64,000 nucleotides of DNA, from positions 2,108,001-2,172,000 of the forward strand of contig NZ_CP076128.1 of assembly GCF_018736065.1 (NCBI RefSeq), written 5' to 3'. Positions 34,386 to 42,320 of the stretch are shown here, one piece after another. Origin of the DNA: Flammeovirga kamogawensis. GTDB taxonomy: Bacteria; Bacteroidota; Bacteroidia; Cytophagales; Flammeovirgaceae. The notes under the pieces are model-generated. The model made no database searches. It saw only the letters and a list, made by a program, of their open reading frames with translations, and had not been told where the DNA came from. Both the position numbers and the translations under genes were made by a program. Numbering within the stretch: the stretch's first letter is position 1; the number at the start of each line of letters is the position of its first letter.

Positions 34386-35603
34386 ATGATTACAAAAATA
34401 GCATGGCGAAATTTATGGAGAAGCAAGAGAAGAACGATTACTAGTATCTCTTCTATCTTTTTCGCCGTCATACTTGCAATACTCATGAGGTCATTGCAAG
34501 AAGGGTCTTATGGTCAGATGATTGATACTGCTGCAAGATTTTATATGGGATATGGTCAGGTGCATAAAAAAGGTTTTTGGGAGGATAAATCAATTAATAA
34601 TTTGATGACTGACTCTAAAAAAACACGAGATCAAATCCTTTCAGAAAAAAATGTAAAAGGTGTTTTTGGTAGGTTAGAAACTTATGGAATGGCTGCTACA
34701 GATTCTCTTACAAAAGGAGTTATGATTGTAGGAACTGAACCAGAAGGTGAAAATCAACTTAGTAATCTATCTAGTAAGATTGTTAAAGGAAAATTTATCA
34801 ATAACAATAGTAAAGGTATTCTTATTGGCGAAGGATTGTCAAACTATTTAGGCCTAACTGTTAATGATACATTAGCTATTTTAGGTCAAGGGTACCATGG
34901 GGCTACAGCTGCAGAATTATACAAGATTGATGGTATTATTAAGCACCCAAATCCTCAAATGAACAATCAGGTTGTCTACATGTCATTACCGACTGTTCAA
35001 TATTTTGTTTCTGCTCCTAATATGCTTAACGCTTATATTTTAAATGTAAACGACAATCAAAAAATTGAGCAAACAGTTGCTGGTATTCGTAAAAAATTAT
35101 CAGGAGAAGATTTTGAAGTTATGAGTTGGGCAGAGCTCTCTCCAGAAATGGTTAACCTTATAAATACGGATAGAGAAGGCGGAAAATTAATGATTTATAT
35201 ACTCTACATCGTTATCGCTTTTGGTATTTTTAGTACTATTTTAATGATGACAATTGAAAGAGAAAGAGAATTTGGTATTCTCATAGCTGTAGGTATGGTT
35301 AAAAGAAAAATCTACAGTATGCTACTTCAAGAATCACTTTTTATTGGTTTAATAGGTATTGCTACTTCAATTTTAGCTGGTTTCCCTATTTTATTATATA
35401 TGGAAAACCATCCTATTGCTATTACAGGAGCAAAAGGAGATGCAATGGCAAAAATGGGAATGGAACCCTTACTTAGATTTACTGCTAGTTTTGATATTAT
35501 TTGGCCTCAAGCACTCTTAATGGCTTTCATTATGGTGATCTGTACTATTTATCCAATCTACTATATATCAAAATTAAAAACAGTTGAAGCAATTCACTCT
35601 TAA
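34386..35603 (+). CDS. ABC transporter permease (LolC/E-, FtsX-like), first copy
   Basis: 405 residues: N-terminal helix (MITKIAWRNLWRSKRRTITSISSIF), a large periplasmic MacB-type domain (about 45-260), then three helices in the last 140 residues including GIFSTILMMTIEREREFGILIAVGM, the FtsX signature. Works as a heterodimer with the next gene product and the LolD-like ATPase, probably extracting a lipid or lipoprotein from the inner membrane. ATG at 34386. Confidence 0.92.
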   Translation: MITKIAWRNLWRSKRRTITSISSIFFAVILAILMRSLQEGSYGQMIDTAARFYMGYGQVHKKGFWEDKSINNLMTDSKKTRDQILSEKNVKGVFGRLETYGMAATDSLTKGVMIVGTEPEGENQLSNLSSKIVKGKFINNNSKGILIGEGLSNYLGLTVNDTLAILGQGYHGATAAELYKIDGIIKHPNPQMNNQVVYMSLPTVQYFVSAPNMLNAYILNVNDNQKIEQTVAGIRKKLSGEDFEVMSWAELSPEMVNLINTDREGGKLMIYILYIVIAFGIFSTILMMTIEREREFGILIAVGMVKRKIYSMLLQESLFIGLIGIATSILAGFPILLYMENHPIAITGAKGDAMAKMGMEPLLRFTASFDIIWPQALLMAFIMVICTIYPIYYISKLKTVEAIHS

Positions 35604-35615
35604 ACATTAAATACA

Positions 35616-36830
35616 ATGATGATTACAAAAATATCTTGGCGAAATGTTTGGAGAAACAAAATGAGAAGTGGCATTCTCATCGCCTCAATTGCGGTAGGTT
35701 TATTAGGTGGTATTTTTACAATGGCCCTAATAAATGGCATGATGGAGTCTAAGATTCAAGAATCTTTGATTACAGAGTTAGCACATGTTCAAATTCATAA
35801 AAATGGCTTTGAAGTTAATAATAGTTTTAGCGATTCTATAAGAAATTTTCAAGCAATAGTAAAAGTAGCAGAGAGTGATTCTTTAACAAAAGGATGCTCT
35901 CCTAGAGTTGTTGTACAAGGCATGGCCTCTTCTGCCAACGATAGTCAAGGGATAAAAATTATAGGCATAAACCCTACGAAAGAAGTTACAGTTACAGATT
36001 TACCAAAATTCTTAATTAAAGGAGATTACTTTAAAGGGAAAAGAAAAAATCAGATTGTAATAGGTGAAGAGCTTGCTAAAAAACTGAAAGTAAAAATCCG
36101 TTCTAAAATTGTTATTGCTTATATGGGGCCTGACAAAGAAATGGTAAACACTGCTTATAGAGTGGCTGGTATTTTTGCTACTAGTTCTCCAGATTTTGAT
36201 AAGGGTGTTGTTTTTACCCAATCAAAAGATATGTGGAAAAACGCAGGCCAAGAATTTATTCATGAAATTGCCTTAACATCAATCGATGGTGGTTCTTCTC
36301 CAGAAGGGTTAAGAGATCATTTAGAAAGTGACATTCATAATAAACAATTAAATATTCAGACTTGGAGGCAAATTGTTCCAGAATTAAGTGCTCTTGCTGA
36401 AACTGGAAATACAAATAGTTATATTATTTTAGGTATCATCTTATTTGCCTTAGGGTTTGGTATCTTAAATTCTATGACGATGGCAATATGGGAAAGATCA
36501 AGAGAACTTGGTGTTTTAATGGCTGTAGGTTTAGAAAGATCTAAGGTATTTCTGATGATTGTTCTAGAAACAATTTACCTTTCTTTAATAGGTAGTAGTA
36601 TTGGAGGTCTTACTTCTATTGCATTAATAGCCTATTACGGAAAACATGGTTTAAAGTATTCTGAAAGTACAATTGCTGGGTTTAGTAATATCGTTTACCC
36701 TATTCTTTCGGCAGAATCATTCATACCATTATTCTTTATGGTATTATTTACAGCTATTGTAGCTGCATTACCTCCTGCTTTTAAAGCCATTAAGTTAAAC
36801 CCTGCCGAGGCAGTTAGATACAAAGGATAA
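35616..36830 (+). CDS. ABC transporter permease (LolC/E-, FtsX-like), second copy
   Basis: 404 residues, same plan as the preceding gene: MITKISWRNVWRNKMR start, periplasmic domain, and FGILNSMTMAIWERSRELGVLMAVGLERSK near the C-terminus. Two adjacent ATG codons (35616, 35619); the second aligns better with the start of the first permease. It lies 12 bp after the first copy. Sequence identity between the two is moderate, so they are an old duplication forming a heterodimer. Confidence 0.92.
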   Translation: MMITKISWRNVWRNKMRSGILIASIAVGLLGGIFTMALINGMMESKIQESLITELAHVQIHKNGFEVNNSFSDSIRNFQAIVKVAESDSLTKGCSPRVVVQGMASSANDSQGIKIIGINPTKEVTVTDLPKFLIKGDYFKGKRKNQIVIGEELAKKLKVKIRSKIVIAYMGPDKEMVNTAYRVAGIFATSSPDFDKGVVFTQSKDMWKNAGQEFIHEIALTSIDGGSSPEGLRDHLESDIHNKQLNIQTWRQIVPELSALAETGNTNSYIILGIILFALGFGILNSMTMAIWERSRELGVLMAVGLERSKVFLMIVLETIYLSLIGSSIGGLTSIALIAYYGKHGLKYSESTIAGFSNIVYPILSAESFIPLFFMVLFTAIVAALPPAFKAIKLNPAEAVRYKG

Positions 36831-36875
36831 TAGCATTGGCCATTTATTCCTTTTCAAATTCTAAATAATAAAGAG

Positions 36876-37547
36876 ATGATAGAAATTAAAGACTTAGTCA
36901 AAACATATAACGAAAATACAATTCCTGTACATGCCTTAAACCATGTAAACCTGGAAATTAAAGAAGGTGAATTTACAGCTGTTGTTGGTCCTTCCGGATG
37001 TGGCAAAACAACTTTTCTTAATATTTTAGGAGGATTAGATAAGCCAACATCAGGTAATATTTTTATTGATGGAACAAACCTACATGACCGTTCTTCTTCT
37101 GAAATGATTACTTACAGAAGAGATAATATTGGCTTTGTTTTTCAAGATTACTCTTTGATGCCAGTACTTACTGCAGAGGAGAATGTTGAATTTATTATGG
37201 AGCTTCAAGGACGTTCTAAAAAGGAAAGAAAAGCCCGTTCTCAAGAACTATTAAATGCAGTTGGTATTGCAGATAAAGGCAATCAATTTCCTACTAAATT
37301 ATCAGGAGGTCAGCAACAAAGAGTTGCTGTTGCTAGAGCGTTAGCTTCTAAACCAAAACTCATTTTGGCAGATGAGCCTACGGCAAACTTAGATTCTAAA
37401 GCCACTTCTGATCTATTGGATATTATGAGGCACCTTAATGAAAAAGAAAATATCACTTTTGTTATTGCCACTCATGATCAACGTGTAATGGACAGAGCAA
37501 AACGTGTTATCCAATTTGATGACGGTAAAATCATTGATGCAAAATAA
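36876..37547 (+). CDS. ABC transporter ATP-binding protein (LolD-like)
   Basis: 223 residues, with Walker A GPSGCGKTT at about 38-46, signature LSGGQQQRVAVARAL near 140, Walker B LILADEPTANLDS, and the D-loop and H-switch ATHDQR. The family is the MacB/LolD clade and powers the two upstream permeases. ATG at 36876. A hairpin follows at 37553, before the barrel gene, so the last gene may be expressed at a different level. Confidence 0.96.
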   Translation: MIEIKDLVKTYNENTIPVHALNHVNLEIKEGEFTAVVGPSGCGKTTFLNILGGLDKPTSGNIFIDGTNLHDRSSSEMITYRRDNIGFVFQDYSLMPVLTAEENVEFIMELQGRSKKERKARSQELLNAVGIADKGNQFPTKLSGGQQQRVAVARALASKPKLILADEPTANLDSKATSDLLDIMRHLNEKENITFVIATHDQRVMDRAKRVIQFDDGKIIDAK

Positions 37548-37552
37548 TTCTA

Positions 37553-37586
37553 GAAGGGCGTAGTTCATCGCTACGCCTTATTTTTT
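37553..37586 (+). terminator. Hairpin inside operon, before the barrel gene
   Basis: AAGGGCGTAG and CTACGCCTT form a GC-rich stem with one bulged G, followed by TTATTTTTT. It would act as terminator or attenuator between the ATPase and outer-membrane protein genes. Confidence 0.7.
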
Positions 37587-37594
37587 CTATCTAC

Positions 37595-38776
37595 ATGAAT
37601 AAGCAATTACTCCTCCTCCTTTCATTACTTTCATTATCTATTTTCAGTTATGCACAAGAAGATAATGAAGAAGAAAAAACATCTAAGTTTAAAGAGAACT
37701 TTGTTGTGTCAGGCTATTTAAAGTATATGCAGACAATAAACCTGCCTAAAGATTTAGACGATGAATGGTATATCGATAATTTATTCCATAATCGTTTAAA
37801 CTTTAAATATTATGCATCAGATAAAATTACACTTGCATTAGAGGGCAGAAACAGAATGCTTTACGGAGCTAGTCCTCAATATATCCCAAATTATGATCAA
37901 GAATTTGCCTCTCAAGAACAATACGCATTCAACATGTCTTACAACTGGGCAGCTGGTAATTCTTATGTTATTAATTCTCAAATTGATCGTTTTTACTTTG
38001 ATTATTCTGCCGGAGATTGGCAAGTGAGAGTAGGTAGACAACGTATTAATTGGGGTGTTTCTATGGTATGGAATCCGAATGATTTATTTAATACCTATTC
38101 GTTTTTTGATTTTGATTACGAAGAGCGACCAGGTGCAGATGCCATTTTAATAAGAAACTATCTTGGTCCTATGAGTTCTATCGAAGTAGTTTTCTCTCCA
38201 TCTAATGAGTTTGAATACTACAATGCTGCTGCATTATTTAAGACTAACTTATGGCAATACGATTTCCAATTTCTAGCAGGTTATGTTAGAGAAAATTATA
38301 ACCTTGGTTGGGGTTGGGAAGGTCAAATAGGAGGAGCTGGTTTTAAAGGAGAAGGCACCTATTTTTACCCAGACTATTCTGGTGAAGACCCGTCTGTTGT
38401 AATGGATATTTCGTTAGATTATACATTCACAAACTCCATTTATTTACACACAGAAACTATTTATAATAGTGCAGGAGCTACCTCTCCTATTGGTGCAATT
38501 GATCCAACTTTCCAGCTTACGCCTAAAACATTAAGTTTATCACGATTTGCATTTTTTAATGAGATCCAATACCAATTAACTCCACTCACAAGATTAGGCG
38601 TTAATAGCATTGTAAACAGTAATGATAAATCTTATTATATAGGAGGCAATGCAACTACATCTTTAAGTGATAATTTTGAAATTCTTGTATTCGGAATGTT
38701 CTTCTTTGGAGATGAAGATTCTCAATATGGAGATGGTGGTTCACAGATAAATTGGCGTCTTAAGTGGAGCTTCTGA
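37595..38776 (+). CDS. Outer-membrane beta-barrel protein, DUF1302-like
   Basis: 393 residues with signal peptide MNKQLLLLLSLLSLSIFSYAQ and alternating amphipathic strands through to a C-terminal aromatic (INWRLKWSF), a typical outer-membrane insertion signal. The RQRINWGVSMVWNPNDLF stretch near 148-165 resembles the conserved strands of DUF1302-type proteins found with Lol-like and MMPL exporters. Probable outer-membrane terminus of the transport pathway encoded upstream. ATG at 37595. Confidence 0.85.
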   Translation: MNKQLLLLLSLLSLSIFSYAQEDNEEEKTSKFKENFVVSGYLKYMQTINLPKDLDDEWYIDNLFHNRLNFKYYASDKITLALEGRNRMLYGASPQYIPNYDQEFASQEQYAFNMSYNWAAGNSYVINSQIDRFYFDYSAGDWQVRVGRQRINWGVSMVWNPNDLFNTYSFFDFDYEERPGADAILIRNYLGPMSSIEVVFSPSNEFEYYNAAALFKTNLWQYDFQFLAGYVRENYNLGWGWEGQIGGAGFKGEGTYFYPDYSGEDPSVVMDISLDYTFTNSIYLHTETIYNSAGATSPIGAIDPTFQLTPKTLSLSRFAFFNEIQYQLTPLTRLGVNSIVNSNDKSYYIGGNATTSLSDNFEILVFGMFFFGDEDSQYGDGGSQINWRLKWSF

Positions 38777-38841
38777 TTGATAAGTTAAATTTATTTTACT
38801 TACTTGAAAAGTAAACTTCATTAATTAAATCAAGTACTCTA

Positions 38842-39366
38842 ATGACTAATTTGCTATCAAAAATTAAAGCTAAATTTCCTTCTTATACATCCACTGGTAC
38901 AATACTATTTTCTTCGTTTTTTATTTTAACCTCTTCATTACTTACTATAGATTTTTTTCTTCCTAAACAATTTGATATTGCTTATGTATATGATGTTGAA
39001 TTTTCTGGTAATGATGGAATATTGGTTCGTTCAGACAATACAGCAAATTTTGTAATAGAATCCAATCAGGTGTTATTAGATGACATAGGTGTTGAGCTTT
39101 ATGTATATAAAACGCCAATTTTTGGCAGAATAGATCCAATAGTTTCAAAAAGTGATCATACCACATTTAATGTTTGCTATAACTTAAGAAGTACATATTT
39201 CATTCCATGCCTGTTAACACTACTCTTGTCTGTATTAATGATTTACATTAAACCTTCTAAAGGTGAGGATATTTCTTTTCAAGGGATTTTAGGAGCCATA
39301 ATTATTATACTTCAAATTGTAATAATAATGCTCAATTTTAATGCTTTACTTCTACTAGGCACTTAG
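38842..39366 (+). CDS. Hypothetical membrane protein, 174 aa
   Basis: One N-terminal hydrophobic segment (about 18-38), an extracytoplasmic middle part of some 75 residues with two Cys (near 111 and 119), then two membrane helices (about 116-132 and 147-172). No family recognised. It lies 65 bp after the barrel gene and 11 bp before the LytTR repeat pair, so it may be a tail-end gene of the Lol-like operon or independent. ATG at 38842. Confidence 0.75.
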   Translation: MTNLLSKIKAKFPSYTSTGTILFSSFFILTSSLLTIDFFLPKQFDIAYVYDVEFSGNDGILVRSDNTANFVIESNQVLLDDIGVELYVYKTPIFGRIDPIVSKSDHTTFNVCYNLRSTYFIPCLLTLLLSVLMIYIKPSKGEDISFQGILGAIIIILQIVIIMLNFNALLLLGT

Positions 39367-39377
39367 ATAAGGTGAAT

Positions 39378-39407
39378 TACAATTCAAAGTACCGTTTCTA
39401 CAATTCA
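39378..39407 (+). promoter_or_regulatory. LytTR-type direct-repeat site upstream of kinase gene
   Basis: TACAATTCA (39378-39386) and TACAATTCA (39399-39407) stand 21 bp apart start to start, with a 12-nt spacer. This is the geometry of LytTR-family sites such as the AgrA site (9-12-9). The same pair occurs at 41428-41457. It lies about 90 bp before the kinase ATG, suggesting autoregulation. Confidence 0.8.
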
Positions 39408-39492
39408 AATTTAATTACAACAACTTACAGGAAGTGAACGACAATGCGTATTAGTTTTATCGTATATTAATAGTATAAAAAATAAAATTATT

Positions 39493-40554
39493 ATGCCTAC
39501 AATATTTTCAAATAGATCTCCAAAATATCAATTCCTACTTAGGTTAACAATTGTCTATTTAATTCAATTATTTATAAAAGCTTTCGATCATAGCTTTGGA
39601 GGAGTATTTCCACTGACAATAAGAGGAGCTTCATTTACCATTATATTCACCTCTTATTGGTTACTATGTTGGTATTTTGCAGAATTTATTCAAAAGAAAG
39701 TAGCGACTTTTAAAACTCCTTTCGAAATCATTGTTCATTTTCTAAATGGCTTTTTTGTAGGTATTTCCTCAAATATTATTTATATGTTGGGCGATACCTA
39801 TATATTTAATAATGGGCATCTTTGGGTAGATATTAGGTTTTATAATCCTGAATTAGTAACAGGGCTCACCATTTTTTATATGCTGATCTATATTGTTTAT
39901 AGGAATGTAGATAAAGAAATGACAATCAAAGAGAATCAAATCAACATTGAAACTATAGAGAAAGAAATGTTTAAGTCTCAATATATGGCTTTAAAAGCAC
40001 AGATTGAACCACATTTCCTATTTAATAGCCTTAGTGTTTTATCAAGCTTGGTACATACAGATCAAAAATTAGCATCTGATTTTATCATTAAGTTATCAAA
40101 GACTTTACGATATATTATTGAGCAAAATAAACGAGTAACTGTTCCTTTAGAAGAAGAGCTTAAAATTGTTGAAGATTACTTCTTCTTATTAAAAACCAGA
40201 TTTGGTGATAGTATTCAATTGAATATCAATCTTTCTGATGATTTATTACAAACCACTATTTTACCTCCGGCTAGCATCCAAATATTAATAGAAAACGCTG
40301 TTAAACACAACAAATTTTCGATAAAGAAGCCTTTAGTGATAGACATCATTTCTGACGGTAATATTATTCAGGTTTGTAGTACTTATGACAAAAAAGAGCT
40401 CGACGAAAACTCTACAGGAATGGGGCTATCAAACATCAATAAAAGGTATCAATTGATAGCAAATCAAAATATTACCATCGAAAAAAATAAGACTTTTTTT
40501 ATAGTTAGTTTACCAGCCTTATCTCAAATCAATCATGAAGATTTTAATCATTGA
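39493..40554 (+). CDS. LytS/YehU-type sensor histidine kinase
   Basis: 353 residues. Four N-terminal membrane helices (about 14-32, 44-65, 77-100 and 121-137) are followed by a short coiled stretch, the His_kinase motif QIEPHFLFNSL with phospho-acceptor His174, and an HATPase domain (ILIENAVKHNKF near 267, GMGLSNINKRY near 317). No extracytoplasmic sensor domain is present, so the signal is probably sensed within the membrane. The stop overlaps the start of the response regulator by 20 bp, so translation is coupled. ATG at 39493. Confidence 0.93.
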   Translation: MPTIFSNRSPKYQFLLRLTIVYLIQLFIKAFDHSFGGVFPLTIRGASFTIIFTSYWLLCWYFAEFIQKKVATFKTPFEIIVHFLNGFFVGISSNIIYMLGDTYIFNNGHLWVDIRFYNPELVTGLTIFYMLIYIVYRNVDKEMTIKENQINIETIEKEMFKSQYMALKAQIEPHFLFNSLSVLSSLVHTDQKLASDFIIKLSKTLRYIIEQNKRVTVPLEEELKIVEDYFFLLKTRFGDSIQLNINLSDDLLQTTILPPASIQILIENAVKHNKFSIKKPLVIDIISDGNIIQVCSTYDKKELDENSTGMGLSNINKRYQLIANQNITIEKNKTFFIVSLPALSQINHEDFNH

Positions 40555-41290
40555 GGATGAACTTCCTACAGCCAATTACTTAGAAACGTTGATTCTTCAA
40601 TACAACAGCTCATTTGAAATTGTAGCAAAACTTTCATCTGTAGAAGACAGTATAGATTGGTTTAAAACAAATATACAGCCCGATCTAATATTTCAAGATA
40701 TTTCTTTAAGTGACGGTAACTGTTTCGAAATTTACAAACAAGTAATGGTGCAAAGTCCGTTAATTTTCACAACTGCATATAGTGAATATGCACTAGAATC
40801 TTTTCAACTTAATAGTATAGATTACATTGTAAAACCATACGATTTTGAAGATATTAAAAGAGTTTTAAATAAATTTTCTCTTTATAGTAACTTATTTATT
40901 ACTTCTTCTCCTTCTTCGATGAATGAAATACAAGAAAATAACGAGAAGAAAATCAAAAAGCGGTTTTTAGTTTCCATTGGAGAGCAATTAAAAACAGTAA
41001 ATACAGAAGAAATAGCTTTTATTAGATTTGATGAAGGACTCACATTTCTACACCTTTATGATGGTAAAAAATATCCAATAGATAAAAGTATTTCAACACT
41101 TGAATCTCAGTTAGCTACTTCTCATTTTTTCAGGATTAACCGAAAATATATAATTAAAATTGATGCTATAAAAAAAATAAACACTTGGTTTAATTCAAGA
41201 TTACAAATTGAAACAGACCCACCTACTCCAGAGGAACTTATAGTGAGTAGGGAAAGAGTAAAAGCATTTAAAGATTGGTTAGACAGCTAA
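40535..41290 (+). CDS. LytTR-family response regulator
   Basis: 251 residues: receiver domain (about 1-120) with acidic pocket EDE near 7-9, phospho-acceptor Asp55 (IFQDISL), Thr/Ala switch TTAYS and Lys KPYD near 103. The LytTR DNA-binding domain (about 145-250) includes TEEIAFIRFDEG and HFFRINRKYIIKIDAI. LytTR domains bind paired 9-bp direct repeats, and such pairs are seen at 39378 and 41428. Overlaps the kinase gene by 20 bp. A terminator follows. Confidence 0.94.
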   Translation: MKILIIEDELPTANYLETLILQYNSSFEIVAKLSSVEDSIDWFKTNIQPDLIFQDISLSDGNCFEIYKQVMVQSPLIFTTAYSEYALESFQLNSIDYIVKPYDFEDIKRVLNKFSLYSNLFITSSPSSMNEIQENNEKKIKKRFLVSIGEQLKTVNTEEIAFIRFDEGLTFLHLYDGKKYPIDKSISTLESQLATSHFFRINRKYIIKIDAIKKINTWFNSRLQIETDPPTPEELIVSRERVKAFKDWLDS

Positions 41291-41301
41291 TTGATTGTAT
41301 T

Positions 41302-41334
41302 AGTCACATGGAAATTTTCATGTGACTTTTTGTT
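41302..41334 (+). terminator. Intrinsic terminator after the LytTR regulator
   Basis: AGTCACATG and CATGTGACT around GAAATTTT, followed by TTTTTG. Confidence 0.85.
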
Positions 41335-41648
41335 TTTAAACACCTCTAAAATAATACTGTAATTACCTGGAAATTATTTAATAAAATATCTATCATTGAT
41401 CCTTTAATTATCAGGTAGTTTTTTGATTACAATTCAGAAGCAAATTTCTACAATTCAATTTAAAAAATAACAACTGAACATAAATAGCATTCTTAGGGCA
41501 CTACACTTGGCGTATAAATAAAATGTCGAAAGGATAAAAAGTAACAAACTTTTAAAAGAAAAAACAACGTGTTCATCTCTTGTCTTTTAAAACTTGATAC
41601 CATGAAACCTTCATTTAATATTTATTTATAATTCACATTTCAAAACTT
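41335..41648. other. 314-bp leader region of barrel gene
   Basis: Holds the LytTR repeat pair at 41428-41457; the rest, about 190 bp up to the ATG, has only very short ORFs. It gives the barrel gene a long regulated upstream region. Confidence 0.5.
41428..41457 (+). promoter_or_regulatory. LytTR-type direct-repeat site upstream of barrel gene
   Basis: TACAATTCA at 41428-41436 and 41449-41457, period 21 bp, 12-nt spacer ending TTTC as at 39378. Its presence upstream of the gene immediately downstream of the regulator suggests a direct target. Confidence 0.8.
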
Positions 41649-42224
41649 ATGAAAAAGTCAATTTTATTTATCGTCTTCAATTTTATGTTCATTTCTTCAG
41701 CATTATTTGCTCAAGACAAAACAATTAACATTGGTGTAAAAGGTAGTGTAGGTATGTCAGGGTTCTCAAACAATCTAGGACTCTCTTCAGATACAAGACA
41801 ATCTTGGGAAGGTGGTCTAATGTTAAGAGCTAACATACCAAATTTACCAATCTATGTTCAAACAGAACTTCTGTATACAAATACTGGAGGAACATTTGAA
41901 TTTGATAATGCATCTCAAGATCTAGTGCTTAACAAAGTTGAAGTTCCAATTCTTTTAGGTGGAAAAATGGCTATTGGTAATATAACAGCTAGAGCATACG
42001 GTGGTATAGTTGCACAACAAATTGTCAAAGATAATTTCAGCGATATTAGTAGTGATTTAAATGCTAATGAGTTTAGCTGGGGATGGCAAGTTGGTTTAGG
42101 TGTAGACATCAAAAAGTTTACTGTAGATGCTAAATATCAACAAAGTGCTAATCTTGTTACAAACCCAGGTGTTGATCTACAATCACAACAGTTTATTGTA
42201 AGTGTAGGTTACTTTATCTGGTAA
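41649..42224 (+). CDS. Porin-family outer-membrane beta-barrel protein
   Basis: 191 residues with signal peptide MKKSILFIVFNFMFISSALFAQ and the strand pattern of small eight-stranded OprF/OmpX-like barrels (IGVKGSVGMSGFSNNLG, WEGGLMLRANIP, FIVSVGYFIW), with a C-terminal aromatic (W). Such proteins are outer-membrane and often responsive to envelope stress. It is probably controlled by the adjacent LytTR system through the direct repeats at 41428. Monocistronic with a bidirectional terminator behind. Confidence 0.88.
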   Translation: MKKSILFIVFNFMFISSALFAQDKTINIGVKGSVGMSGFSNNLGLSSDTRQSWEGGLMLRANIPNLPIYVQTELLYTNTGGTFEFDNASQDLVLNKVEVPILLGGKMAIGNITARAYGGIVAQQIVKDNFSDISSDLNANEFSWGWQVGLGVDIKKFTVDAKYQQSANLVTNPGVDLQSQQFIVSVGYFIW

Positions 42225-42274
42225 GACCTACTTTTCATGATAAACACTAAATAACTTCAGTAGTTTAAAATAAT

Positions 42275-42312
42275 CAGCCACACTATTCTAAGTGATATAG
42301 TGTGGCTGTTTT
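42275..42312. terminator. Bidirectional terminator between convergent genes
   Basis: CAGCCACACTAT and ATAGTGTGGCTG pair perfectly around a ten-base loop, with TTTTATTA on the plus side. It separates the barrel gene from the PepSY gene. Confidence 0.88.
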
Positions 42313-42320
42313 ATTAATTA

